Part shown: in pieces, positions 1 to 6,118 of the stretch
Numbering within the stretch: position 1 is the stretch's first letter
Layout: each line of letters begins with the position of its first letter
NCBI GenBank assembly: GCA_003551985.1
Contig: PUOB01000402.1
Location: 1-7,608 of the forward strand
Length of the DNA stretch: 7,608 bases
From: Desulfobacteraceae bacterium
Lineage (GTDB): Bacteria; Desulfobacterota; Desulfobacteria; Desulfobacterales; Desulfosalsimonadaceae
Direction of reading: 5' to 3'
Made by a program: the position numbers and the translations under genes
Notes under the pieces: model-generated
Told to the model about the DNA's origin: nothing
Seen by the model: the letters and a program-made list of their open reading frames with translations, nothing else
Databases searched by the model: none

Positions 1-120
1 AAGGTTGACCATGCGCGGATTCATGTATTCGATGATATAGCTGGAATCAATAATGTATATCCCCTCCTCGATCGACTCCAAAATGGCTATCATCATTGTT
101 TTTTCTTTGTCCATGACCAT
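1..120 (-). CDS. PAS-domain sensor protein, N-terminal fragment
   Basis: This is the first 40 residues of a protein that continues beyond the left edge. The sequence reads ILESIEEGIYIID, then YMNPRM, which is the classic opening of a PAS sensory domain (residues about 12 to 40): an N-cap helix, the first beta strands and the N-x-x asparagine. PAS domains bind ligands or cofactors and commonly sit in front of histidine kinase, diguanylate cyclase or sigma-54 activator modules; which output this protein has cannot be seen. The ATG at 120 has an AGGAG five bases upstream (126-130). A second ATG two codons in has no better signal. A small hairpin (TTTGCG at 135-140, CGCAAA at 147-152) lies just upstream of the ribosome site. 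The gene follows the hybrid kinase gene by 234 bases, so it may be part of the same signalling locus, although a possible terminator intervenes. Confidence 0.72.
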   Translation of the reverse strand, partial: MVMDKEKTMMIAILESIEEGIYIIDSSYIIEYMNPRMVNL

Positions 121-190
121 GCTTTCTCCTTAATTTTGCGCTCACCCGCAAATGGCTGATGGGTCCGATTCTAACCCCTGGTTGGGATAA

Positions 191-226
191 TCGAAATCGA
201 AATCGAAATCGGGATCGAAATCGAAA
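191..226. repeat. Tandem hexamer repeat (TCGAAA)6 with one variant unit
   Basis: Six consecutive six-base units lie head to tail: five are TCGAAA and the fourth (209-214) is TCGGGA. The unit length is a multiple of three, so the array stays open on the minus strand and would read as alternating Phe-Asp, but no convincing gene contains it. From general familiarity, (TCGAAA)n arrays reading as Phe-Asp repeats recur between genes of Desulfobacterales; this is recollection, not a search. The array forms most of the centre of the 234-base gap between the hybrid kinase and the PAS gene. Confidence 0.85.
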
Positions 227-267
227 GAAAAAAAATAACCCGTGGCCACGAAAAGCGTATTGGCCAC
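222..267 (-). terminator. Possible intrinsic terminator after the hybrid kinase gene
   Basis: On the minus strand, GTGGCCA (267-261) pairs with TGGCCAC (248-242) around a 12-base loop. After GGG, a run of mostly T follows (TTATTTTTTTTC, about 238-227). It lies about 90 bases past the kinase stop codon. The stem has only seven pairs, and three G residues separate it from the T run, so it is a weaker than normal intrinsic terminator. The second arm lies inside the perfect ten-base palindrome CGTGGCCACG (241-250), which gives an alternative fold. Confidence 0.4.
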
Positions 268-290
268 CGCCCTTTCAGTCGCCTGATCGC

Positions 291-303
291 GACTTTTTAC
301 GAG
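291..303 (+). repeat. Short dispersed repeat GACTTTTTACGAG, copy 1
   Basis: This 13-base string recurs exactly, in opposite orientation, at 4072-4084 just after htpG. Its first ten bases recur at 7145-7154, between the rhomboid and HD genes. All three sites are outside or between genes. It could be a fragment of a dispersed intergenic element, but T-rich strings can recur by chance. Confidence 0.4.
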
Positions 304-354
304 TGTATCATCTGTGGATTTCGAAAAAACCAAACCCCAGAAAGCGGATGCGCT

Positions 355-1446
355 CTAAATCATCGGCAGTTGAAAGCTGAAAACGGATCCAACGCCGGCG
401 TGACTTTCAAAACTGACTTCCCCCCCATGGGCTTCACCGATTTTTTTGGTTATGGCGAGCCCCAGGCCGGTGCTCGATTCACTGCCCGTAGGGCGGGTGC
501 TCAGGCGTTGGAATTCGGTGAACAAGAGGTCCTGTTCTTCCGGTGGGATGCCCGGTCCTTCATCCTGAACGGTGAAAAGGGCCGTGTGGTCCATTTCCAA
601 AAGCCTGAGGTAGATATTCGTGCCCGGCGGGGAGAACTTCAACGCGTTGCTGAGCAGATTGTCCATGGCCTGGCCGATGCGGCCGGCGTCAAAGCCAAAA
701 GGCGCTATGTCGGAGAGTTCGGAATGAATGGTGATGCGCTTGTTGTCCGCCTGAAGCGTATAGAGACGGATGCGGTCTTCAACCAGTGCCTTGATCGAGG
801 CCTTTTTTTTCTTGAGATCGAGTTTCCCGGATTCGATCTGGGATAAGTCCAAAAGGTCGTTTAGCAATTCAAGCATGTTTTTGCTGGTGAAATGGATAAT
901 GGAGATGAATTCTTTTTGTTCGTCGGTCAGGGGGTCGTCTCCCTTGAGCAGCAATTCCGAAAAACCCCTTATGGAAATGGCGGGGTTGCGAAGGTCGTGG
1001 GCCGCGATGCCGATGAACTTGTTTCTTACGCGAACGAGGTGATGAAGTCTTTCCTGCTGCGTTTTGTGGGATTTTTCAAGTTCGACGATCCGCATGCCGA
1101 CCTTGATTCGGGCATGAAGCTCCTTTAAGTCGACCGGCTTGAGCATGTACTCGTCGATGCCCGCGTCAAAGCCGGCGAGAAGGTCCTCCCTGTTCTCCTT
1201 TACGGTCAGCAGGATCACGTAAATATAGTTTTCGGCTTCTTTTTCCCTTATTTTCCGGCAGACTTCAAGCCCGTTGAATCCCGGCATGATCCAGTCAAGT
1301 ATGGCGATGCCGATCTTCTGCGAGCTGATGATTTCAAGGGCCTCTTCGCCGTTGGTTGCCGAAAATATGGAAAAACCTTGCTTTGTAAGATATTTATCAA
1401 GCATTTCGCGGGTGGCGGGGTCGTCTTCCGCTATGAGTATCTGCAT
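355..1446 (-). CDS. Receiver-histidine kinase hybrid (REC-HisKA-HATPase)
   Basis: This 363-residue cytoplasmic signalling kinase has its receiver domain at the N terminus. The receiver (residues 1-120) has the acidic pair D8 D9, phospho-acceptor D51 in the LDWIMPG motif, T81 and K103 followed by P104. A short helical linker leads to a HisKA domain with phospho-accepting H150 in IAAHDLRNP. The HATPase domain carries the N box (N263 to N267, NLLSNALKFS), G1 box (D295 to G299, DEGPGIP), F box (about F309 to F312) and G2 box (G327 LGLA). All catalytic residues are present, so it should be active. It has no membrane segment or sensor domain, so its input is presumably phosphoryl transfer to the receiver or a partner protein. 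An in-frame TTG at 1470 would add eight residues, but the ATG at 1446 sits behind AAGGAAGG and gives the normal MQILIAEDD start. It lies 20 bases after the ATPase gene, consistent with one transcript. Its targets are unknown; the receiver gene at the head of the operon is an obvious candidate. Confidence 0.93.
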   Translation of the reverse strand: MQILIAEDDPATREMLDKYLTKQGFSIFSATNGEEALEIISSQKIGIAILDWIMPGFNGLEVCRKIREKEAENYIYVILLTVKENREDLLAGFDAGIDEYMLKPVDLKELHARIKVGMRIVELEKSHKTQQERLHHLVRVRNKFIGIAAHDLRNPAISIRGFSELLLKGDDPLTDEQKEFISIIHFTSKNMLELLNDLLDLSQIESGKLDLKKKKASIKALVEDRIRLYTLQADNKRITIHSELSDIAPFGFDAGRIGQAMDNLLSNALKFSPPGTNIYLRLLEMDHTALFTVQDEGPGIPPEEQDLLFTEFQRLSTRPTGSESSTGLGLAITKKIGEAHGGEVSFESHAGVGSVFSFQLPMI

Positions 1447-1449
1447 GAT

Positions 1450-1457
1450 CCTTCCTT
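1450..1457 (-). promoter_or_regulatory. Ribosome binding site that sets the hybrid kinase start
   Basis: AAGGAAGG on the minus strand stands three bases before the ATG at 1446, or six bases if AAGGA is counted as the core. It supports that ATG over the in-frame TTG at 1470, which would place this site inside the coding region. Confidence 0.7.
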
Positions 1458-1466
1458 TCGGGCTTG

Positions 1467-3188
1467 TCAAGAAAATGGCAGGCGGTGAATCTCGTCAAAT
1501 GTCGTGAGACCCCGTAAAACTTTTTTTATCGCGTCATAGTGCATTGTATAACGGTTTTCCGGTTTGATGGTCTGACGGATTGTAACGGCGGAAGCGCCTT
1601 CAATGAGCAGCTTTCTAACCGGATCGTCGATCACGAGGCATTCCTGGATGGCGATCAGGCCTGAAAAACCGGTTTCATTGCAGTAGGGGCAGCCATTGCC
1701 GCGCCACGCGTATACCTCGGGCTTCCCCTCTGTTTCAAATATGGAATGGATATGATCCGGGTTGAGGGGGTATTTGACTTTACAGATATCGCACAACCGG
1801 GCGACCAGTTGCTGTGCCAGGACAACGTCCGGGGTTATGCCGGCACCAAGGGCGGCGATTTTTTTGAGTGCGTCAAGGGTATTGTCCGCCTGGATTCCGG
1901 AAATCATATAGTGCCCGGAACCGAAGACCTCTGATGCCTTCCCGGCAAGCCCGGACGCTTCGATATCCTGAATGTAGAGGGTGTCGGCTTTTTCGTCAAT
2001 AGCCGACTTCAGAAGGTTCGGAGAAGTAATTCCCGCGTCGGGGTTGACGATGGTTTGCTCGATCCCCGGCAGAAAATGTTTTACGACATGCTCGATGGTC
2101 ACCGTTTTTTTGGAAAAAATCGCGCGTTCGCCGAGTATGGCATACGCCATTGTGGTTTTTCCGGATTTGGGAGGGCCTGCAATGAGGATGTGGCCGCCGG
2201 GGCGCTTTAGATGTTCCTTGACGATGCCCAGGATATGATGTGACAGGTATAAGGCCTGAAGCGGACTTGTCCGGGGAAACGGGCGCAGCCCGGTCAGTTT
2301 CAGCATGACAATCGGACCCGAATCACCAGGCTTGCTCTCAAATTTTAAGTCAATCTTTTTCCCCGGCGTCGGCATCCGGATGCGGCCGTATTGTTCGCTG
2401 GCAGTCCCTGTGCCTTCGAATCCCGCCATGGTCTTGAGGCGCGCGACCAGTTGGTCGTAAATGCTTTTTTCGACGTTAAAACTGATTTTTTCACCGTAGG
2501 GAATCCTGTAATCGAGACGTGCCTGTCCGGCATCCGCTGAAATACGAATTTCACTGGCCGCCTGTGTGACCGCATACAGAATAACGGCAACATGCAGCTG
2601 ATTGATCACGCTTTCGCCGCCGGCGTCCATAAGGTTTTGGGGGGTTATGTCCTTTTGCGCTTTGAACAGCTTCGAGGCGGCGAGCTTGTTGAAAAACTCA
2701 AGCACGGCGTTGCTCCCGGAATATTCCTGATCAATGTATGTTTCAATGTCCTGGGGCAGGGCGAAAACAAGGCTGACCGGTCCGCCGGTGGCCTCCCTGA
2801 GAATTTCTTCAACGTTTTTGTTGTCGGGCGTCGCTGTGGCTATCGTTACCGTATCCCCCATCTGGTAGACCGGGATTGCATAATACATGCGGGCAATCCG
2901 CTCGGGAACTTTTTTTACGACATCCCGCTGGAAAATTGTCTTTTCCAGGTCAACATGGGCAATACCGATGGAGTCGGTCCAGAGTTGACAAAGTTTCCGC
3001 TTTGAAGCGATACCGCTCTGGATCATGGTCGCCAGAACATCCAGGGCATTGTGGTCGAATTCTTCCAGCAGATCATTGATAAACCCCCTGTCGATTATGC
3101 CGCTGGATTCGACAAGCCTGAAAAACTCCGGGTTTTTGATTTTGGGGCGCTGGGCGGGTTCCCTATGCACGGCACTGGAATTTTTCAT
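1467..3188 (-). CDS. Divergent GspE/PilB-family ATPase with degenerate catalytic motifs
   Basis: This 573-residue relative of the type II secretion and type IV pilus assembly ATPases has the family layout. An N-terminal T2SSE_N/MshEN-like region (about 20-155) includes IGIAHVDLEK (74-83). Next come an N2-like domain (about 190-300, with ASEIRI at 211-216), a RecA-like ATPase core (about 315-470) and two CxxC zinc pairs (C466/C469 and C500/C503), then the family signature TGFSGLIAIQE. Walker A is intact (GPPKSGKT, 338-345). Other motifs are altered: the Asp box TIEDPVE reads TIEHVVK (364-370), the Walker B region VGEIRD reads IQDIEA (406-411), and the His box TLHTNDA reads GIQADNT (431-437). 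I infer that it may bind ATP but hydrolyse it poorly or not at all. Core pilus genes (pilC, pilT, pilM-Q, pilins) are absent nearby; its neighbours are two-component proteins. The ATG at 3188 is chosen because it shares its A with the stop of the 60-residue gene (TGATG); an in-frame TTG one codon earlier is unlikely. It lacks a strong ribosome site, so translation is probably coupled. Confidence 0.88.
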   Translation of the reverse strand: MKNSSAVHREPAQRPKIKNPEFFRLVESSGIIDRGFINDLLEEFDHNALDVLATMIQSGIASKRKLCQLWTDSIGIAHVDLEKTIFQRDVVKKVPERIARMYYAIPVYQMGDTVTIATATPDNKNVEEILREATGGPVSLVFALPQDIETYIDQEYSGSNAVLEFFNKLAASKLFKAQKDITPQNLMDAGGESVINQLHVAVILYAVTQAASEIRISADAGQARLDYRIPYGEKISFNVEKSIYDQLVARLKTMAGFEGTGTASEQYGRIRMPTPGKKIDLKFESKPGDSGPIVMLKLTGLRPFPRTSPLQALYLSHHILGIVKEHLKRPGGHILIAGPPKSGKTTMAYAILGERAIFSKKTVTIEHVVKHFLPGIEQTIVNPDAGITSPNLLKSAIDEKADTLYIQDIEASGLAGKASEVFGSGHYMISGIQADNTLDALKKIAALGAGITPDVVLAQQLVARLCDICKVKYPLNPDHIHSIFETEGKPEVYAWRGNGCPYCNETGFSGLIAIQECLVIDDPVRKLLIEGASAVTIRQTIKPENRYTMHYDAIKKVLRGLTTFDEIHRLPFS

Positions 3189-3370
3189 CAATCGTCCCGT
3201 GTTTCTTTATTGCGACCGCTTACCGTCCGGGCGGTCTTTTTGCGCATCAAGGCCGCAATAACGGGCTGGCTGATATTGACGTGCTGGGTCATGTCATTTT
3301 CCTGGGCGGAAATGTCTTCATCAATGTCTGCGAGCACCTGACTGAGGTTGTATTTTTTTTCCTGGTGCAT
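3188..3370 (-). CDS. Small protein of unknown function, 60 residues
   Basis: I do not recognise this protein. It begins MHQEKKYNLSQVLADIDEDI, has an acidic amphipathic first half (DIDEDISAQEND, about 15-26), a hydrophobic stretch (VNISQPVIAALM, about 31-42) and a strongly basic then mixed-charge tail (RKKTARTVSGRNK). There is no signal peptide, membrane segment or cysteine. Evidence that it is a real gene: the ATG at 3370 has GGAG five bases upstream (3376-3379), the stop TGA overlaps the ATG of the ATPase gene by one base, and it sits 43 bases after the receiver gene on the same strand. Because the ATPase start lacks a good ribosome site of its own, translation of this small gene may drive ATPase synthesis. 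A role as an adaptor or regulator of the ATPase is only a guess from position. Confidence 0.68.
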   Translation of the reverse strand: MHQEKKYNLSQVLADIDEDISAQENDMTQHVNISQPVIAALMRKKTARTVSGRNKETRDD

Positions 3371-3413
3371 GGTTTCTCCACATGGTGTTACGGGTGATAC
3401 AGGAATATGTTTT

Positions 3414-3821
3414 TTATTTCTGAAGGGCCGTGAGCGCTGCTTTATACACGTGCCACGACTGCTTTATCGCTTCCTTGAATTCATCGATAGTGACATCTTT
3501 CCGGATAAAACCGGATGCCCCAAGTTCAAGGCAGTCTTCGATGGTTTCCCGGTCTGAAAGGCCTGTCAGCATGATTACGAAAGCTGCGGGAAATCGGGCC
3601 ATGATTTCTTGCAGGGCGGTTTTTCCGGATTTTACGGGCATATTGATGTCGAGAAGCAAAAGGTTCGGCTTGAGGCGCGCAAACATTTCCCCGGCCTCTT
3701 TTCCGTCTTTTGCCTCACCGACGATTTCCGAGTTCATCTGTTCCATGATCGCGCGTACATATTTGCGCACATGATATTCATCGTCGGCGATCATTACACG
3801 GTTTTTTTTTCTGGCATTCAT
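3414..3821 (-). CDS. Stand-alone CheY-like response regulator
   Basis: This 135-residue protein is a single receiver domain with no DNA-binding or enzymatic output. It has the acidic pair D13 D14, phospho-acceptor D58 in LLLLDINMPVKSG, T86 in MLTG and K108 in FIRKD, so it should be phosphorylated normally. Position 109 is Asp where many receivers have Pro after the conserved Lys. Single-domain receivers act by binding partners (CheY) or as phosphorelay intermediates (Spo0F). It heads the four-gene minus-strand cluster, so a plausible relay runs between it, the hybrid kinase and the divergent ATPase, but the pairing is inferred only from position. The ATG at 3821 has no strong Shine-Dalgarno; the next in-frame ATG (residue 10) lies inside the first beta strand and is too late. 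Confidence 0.93.
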   Translation of the reverse strand: MNARKKNRVMIADDEYHVRKYVRAIMEQMNSEIVGEAKDGKEAGEMFARLKPNLLLLDINMPVKSGKTALQEIMARFPAAFVIMLTGLSDRETIEDCLELGASGFIRKDVTIDEFKEAIKQSWHVYKAALTALQK

Positions 3822-3884
3822 TCGGCAGCCATTTTTAATGATGTGATCCGGGCCTGATTAAAAGCGAACATCGATTATCTTAAT

Positions 3885-3913
3885 AATATAACAAAATAAT
3901 CCGGCAGCTTCAA
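3885..3913 (-). promoter_or_regulatory. Probable sigma-70 promoter of the signalling operon
   Basis: On the minus strand, a -35 box TTGAAG (3913-3908) and a -10 box TATATT (3890-3885) are separated by 17 bases. They match TTGACA at four of six and TATAAT at five of six positions. The surrounding sequence is distinctly AT-rich against its flanks. Transcription would begin near 3878, leaving a leader of about 55 bases before the receiver gene. Confidence 0.6.
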
Positions 3914-3953
3914 GCTTTTTAACGGAATTCCATTTCAATCGGGGATGCCGGGT

Positions 3954-3998
3954 GCTGCCCGTAGGGGGTGAAAGACTTTTCGCCCCCCTACGGGCGGC
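3954..3998. repeat. Long near-palindromic hairpin element (REP-like)
   Basis: The left arm GCTGCCCGTAGGGGG (3954-3968) pairs with CCCCCTACGGGCGGC (3984-3998) over 15 positions, 14 Watson-Crick and one G-T. The 15-base centre TGAAAGACTTTTCGC is itself roughly self-complementary, so the whole element is nearly a palindrome. It lies between htpG and the signalling operon promoter, about 90 bases past the htpG stop. Neither side has a T run, so it is not a standard intrinsic terminator. It may stabilise the htpG message 3' end or be one copy of a dispersed palindromic repeat; elements of the form CGTAGGGGCGAAA...TTTCGCCCCTACG seem familiar from other genomes, but this was not searched. Confidence 0.7.
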
Positions 3999-4071
3999 TG
4001 CAAGCATTTAACGATGCCATCGGTGAATGATGCACTCCTAAAACGTCACATAACAAGGAACAGATAACAGT

Positions 4072-4084
4072 CTCGTAAAAAGTC
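4072..4084 (-). repeat. Short dispersed repeat GACTTTTTACGAG, copy 2
   Basis: This is an exact inverted copy of the 13-base string at 291-303, starting six bases after the htpG stop codon. On the minus strand it reads in the direction of htpG transcription. A ten-base version is found at 7145-7154. Confidence 0.4.
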
Positions 4085-4089
4085 TGTTT

Positions 4090-6021
4090 TCAGATGGCCT
4101 CCGCCATGAGATCGGCCACCAGCTTGTTGAATCGGGACGGATCCTCGATTTTGCCGCCTTCGCCGATGACCGCAAGGTCATACAACAATTCACTGTAGTC
4201 TTTAAGCGCTTCGGATTCGGCGTTTTGCTCATGGACGCGTTTGATTTTTTCAAGCACGGGGTGGCTTGTATTGATTTCCAGTATCCGCTTGGTCTTCGGG
4301 ATGGACTGCCCCGTGGCCTTCATTATTTTTTCCATGTAGGCGCTCATGTCGTAGGTGTCGCCGCTCAGGCAGGACAAGGAATTTTTGAGGTGTGATGAGG
4401 GCTTTACGTCTTTTACGCGGTCTTCCAGGTGGCTTTTCAGGGTGCCGAACAGGTCGGAATACTCGGCTTGTTTTTCATCGTCCTTGTCCTCGATCTCAAG
4501 GTCGCCCTTTTCCGCACTTTTGAGCTGCTTCCCCTGGTATTCCGGGAGGGTCTGCACAACGAATTCATCCACCGGATCGGTCATTAGGAGAACTTCGTAA
4601 TTTTTATCCTTGAGTGCTTCAAGGTGCGGGCTGTTTATGATGGACGGCAGCGTGTCCCCGGTGATGTAATAAATATGTTCCTGGTCCGGCTGCATATCGG
4701 CAACATATTGCTCAAGGGAGCGCCACTGGTCCTGGGAGCGGGTGGTTTTGTATCGAAGCAGCCCGGTCAGGCGCTCCCTGTTTTCCCAGTCGCCGTAGGC
4801 GCCTTCTTTTATGACCGCCCCGAATTGATCAAAGAATTTGCCGTATGTTTCTTCATCCATTTTTTCCAGTTTTTCCAGTATCTTTTTAACCAGGTTTTTG
4901 CGGATGTTGCGGACCAGCGAGTCCTGCTGCAGCAGCTCGCGGCTGATGTTGAGGTTCAGGTCGGGTGCGTCCACGACCCCCCTTATAAACCGCAGGTATT
5001 CCGGCAGCAGTTCCCGGCAGTTGTCCATGATGAAAATCCGACGGCTGTAGAGCCTGACCCCGTGGGCCCGCTCTGGATGAAACAGGTCGAAGGGAGCCGT
5101 TGCCGGGATGTACAAAAGCGCGGTATATTCCGTAGTGCCTTCCAGTTTGATGTGGATGTAATCCAGCGGCGGGCTCAGGTCGTGGCTGATGTGGGAGTAG
5201 AAATCCTTGTATTCTTCTTCGGTTATTTCATTTTTATTGCGGGCCCATATGGCCTTCATGGAATTCAAGGTTTCTTCACGGACGACCGTTCTGGTTTTGT
5301 CCTCAAGGGGCTTGCCGTCCTTGTCCAGAAGGGGATTGCCGTCTTCATCGGTTTCAGGTTCTTCCTTTTCAACATCCATGACAATGGGGTAGCGGACGAA
5401 ATCGCTGTGCTGTTTGACCACCCGGCGCAGGGTCCATTGTTCGGTAAAATCGTCCTCGCCTTCTTCGGCCGGCTTTACATGCAGGATAATGTCCGTGCCG
5501 CGCGACGGTTTTTCCGTTTCTTCGACGGTGAATTCCCCCTGGCCGGCGGATTCCCACTGAAACGCCCTGTCCTCGAAAGCGCTGCGCGATATCACCGTGA
5601 TCTTGTCCGCCACGATAAATGCACTGTAAAATCCCACGCCGAACTGGCCAATCATTTCTTCTGAAATCGTATTTTCCTTTTTGGACTGCTCAAGGGCCTG
5701 CACGAATGCCGCCGTACCGCTTTGGGCAATGGTCCCCAGATTCCGGGTTATTTCTTCGCGGGTCATCCCGATCCCGTTGTCTGAAACCGTCAGGGTTCGG
5801 TTTTCCTTGTCCGGGATGAGTTTAATCTTGAACCCGGCATCCTCTCCGAGTATGTCGGGGTTGGTCTGGGATTCGAACTGGAGGCGGTCGATGGCATCCG
5901 AGGCATTGGAAATCAGTTCGCGCAAAAAGATCTCCCGGTTTGAATAGAGGGAGTTGATAATGATATTAAGAAGCTGCTTAACCTCGGTTTGAAATTCGTA
6001 GGTTTCCGGTTTCGGTGTCAT
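4090..6021 (-). CDS. htpG: Molecular chaperone HtpG (bacterial Hsp90)
   Basis: This 643-residue cytosolic ATP-dependent chaperone works as a homodimer on late folding intermediates. The N-terminal GHKL ATPase domain (about 1-215) shows E35, N39 and D42 in LRELISNASDA, the nucleotide-binding D81 in DNGIGM, the lid region NLGTIAQSGT (94-103) and GQFGVGF (125-131). A charged linker (about 218-245) with the tandem motif DEDGNPL/DKDGKPL leads to the middle domain, which carries the conserved NISRELLQ arginine segment. The C-terminal dimerisation domain ends in LVADLMAEAI without the eukaryotic MEEVD tail. Length is close to that of E. coli HtpG (624), with the excess mostly in the linker. An ATG at 6027 would add two residues but is only three bases from the AGGAG; the ATG at 6021 has nine-base spacing and is preferred. 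A sigma-32-like promoter precedes it, fitting a heat-shock gene. It stands alone on its strand, with a divergent rhomboid gene upstream. Confidence 0.97.
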   Translation of the reverse strand: MTPKPETYEFQTEVKQLLNIIINSLYSNREIFLRELISNASDAIDRLQFESQTNPDILGEDAGFKIKLIPDKENRTLTVSDNGIGMTREEITRNLGTIAQSGTAAFVQALEQSKKENTISEEMIGQFGVGFYSAFIVADKITVISRSAFEDRAFQWESAGQGEFTVEETEKPSRGTDIILHVKPAEEGEDDFTEQWTLRRVVKQHSDFVRYPIVMDVEKEEPETDEDGNPLLDKDGKPLEDKTRTVVREETLNSMKAIWARNKNEITEEEYKDFYSHISHDLSPPLDYIHIKLEGTTEYTALLYIPATAPFDLFHPERAHGVRLYSRRIFIMDNCRELLPEYLRFIRGVVDAPDLNLNISRELLQQDSLVRNIRKNLVKKILEKLEKMDEETYGKFFDQFGAVIKEGAYGDWENRERLTGLLRYKTTRSQDQWRSLEQYVADMQPDQEHIYYITGDTLPSIINSPHLEALKDKNYEVLLMTDPVDEFVVQTLPEYQGKQLKSAEKGDLEIEDKDDEKQAEYSDLFGTLKSHLEDRVKDVKPSSHLKNSLSCLSGDTYDMSAYMEKIMKATGQSIPKTKRILEINTSHPVLEKIKRVHEQNAESEALKDYSELLYDLAVIGEGGKIEDPSRFNKLVADLMAEAI

Positions 6022-6030
6022 ACGCATATA

Positions 6031-6035
6031 CTCCT
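6031..6035 (-). promoter_or_regulatory. Ribosome binding site of htpG
   Basis: AGGAG on the minus strand is nine bases from the ATG at 6021 and three bases from the ATG at 6027. The spacing favours the inner ATG. Confidence 0.6.
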
Positions 6036-6090
6036 GTTGCTTGATTTTGGGTAAAAAGAATTAAATGGCCTGGCCTGTTTTAACTCATTA

Positions 6091-6118
6091 AAATGGGTTC
6101 AAATTCCTTTTTGTCAAG
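6091..6118 (-). promoter_or_regulatory. Probable sigma-32 heat-shock promoter of htpG
   Basis: On the minus strand, CTTGACA (6118-6112) is followed after 14 bases by CCCATTT (6097-6091). The RpoH consensus is CTTGAAA, 11-16 bases, then CCCATNT, so the only departure in these seven-base boxes is one base in the -35. The same TTGACA would make a perfect sigma-70 -35, but the only good -10 (TTTAAT) is 20 bases away, which is too far. Transcription would start near 6084, about 60 bases before the htpG start. Sigma-32 control of htpG is established in E. coli; here it is inferred from the match. Confidence 0.6.

Noticed and set aside
164..200. Possible sigma-70 promoter for the PAS gene (TAGAAT -10 box near 170)
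   Set aside because: The -10 is good, but the sequence 17 bases upstream (TTTCGA, part of the hexamer repeat) matches the -35 consensus poorly.
142..333. Minus-strand reading frame of 63 residues with a Phe-Asp repeat (FDFDPDFDFDFD)
   Set aside because: The start is TTG without a clear ribosome site, it resembles no family, and the Phe-Asp part is simply the hexamer repeat read in frame. Similar frames are often annotated as hypothetical proteins, but I see no support for translation.
484..493. Ten bases GCCCGTAGGG shared with the palindromic element at 3957-3966
   Set aside because: This copy is inside the kinase coding region, has no second arm, and ten bases can match by chance.
4012..4022. 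Inverted repeat CGATGCCATCG
   Set aside because: Five-base arms around one base are common by chance, and nothing links it to an operator.
4624..5664. Plus-strand reading frame of 346 residues
   Set aside because: It lies entirely antisense to htpG, is low in plausible motifs, and is explained by codon bias of the true gene on the other strand.
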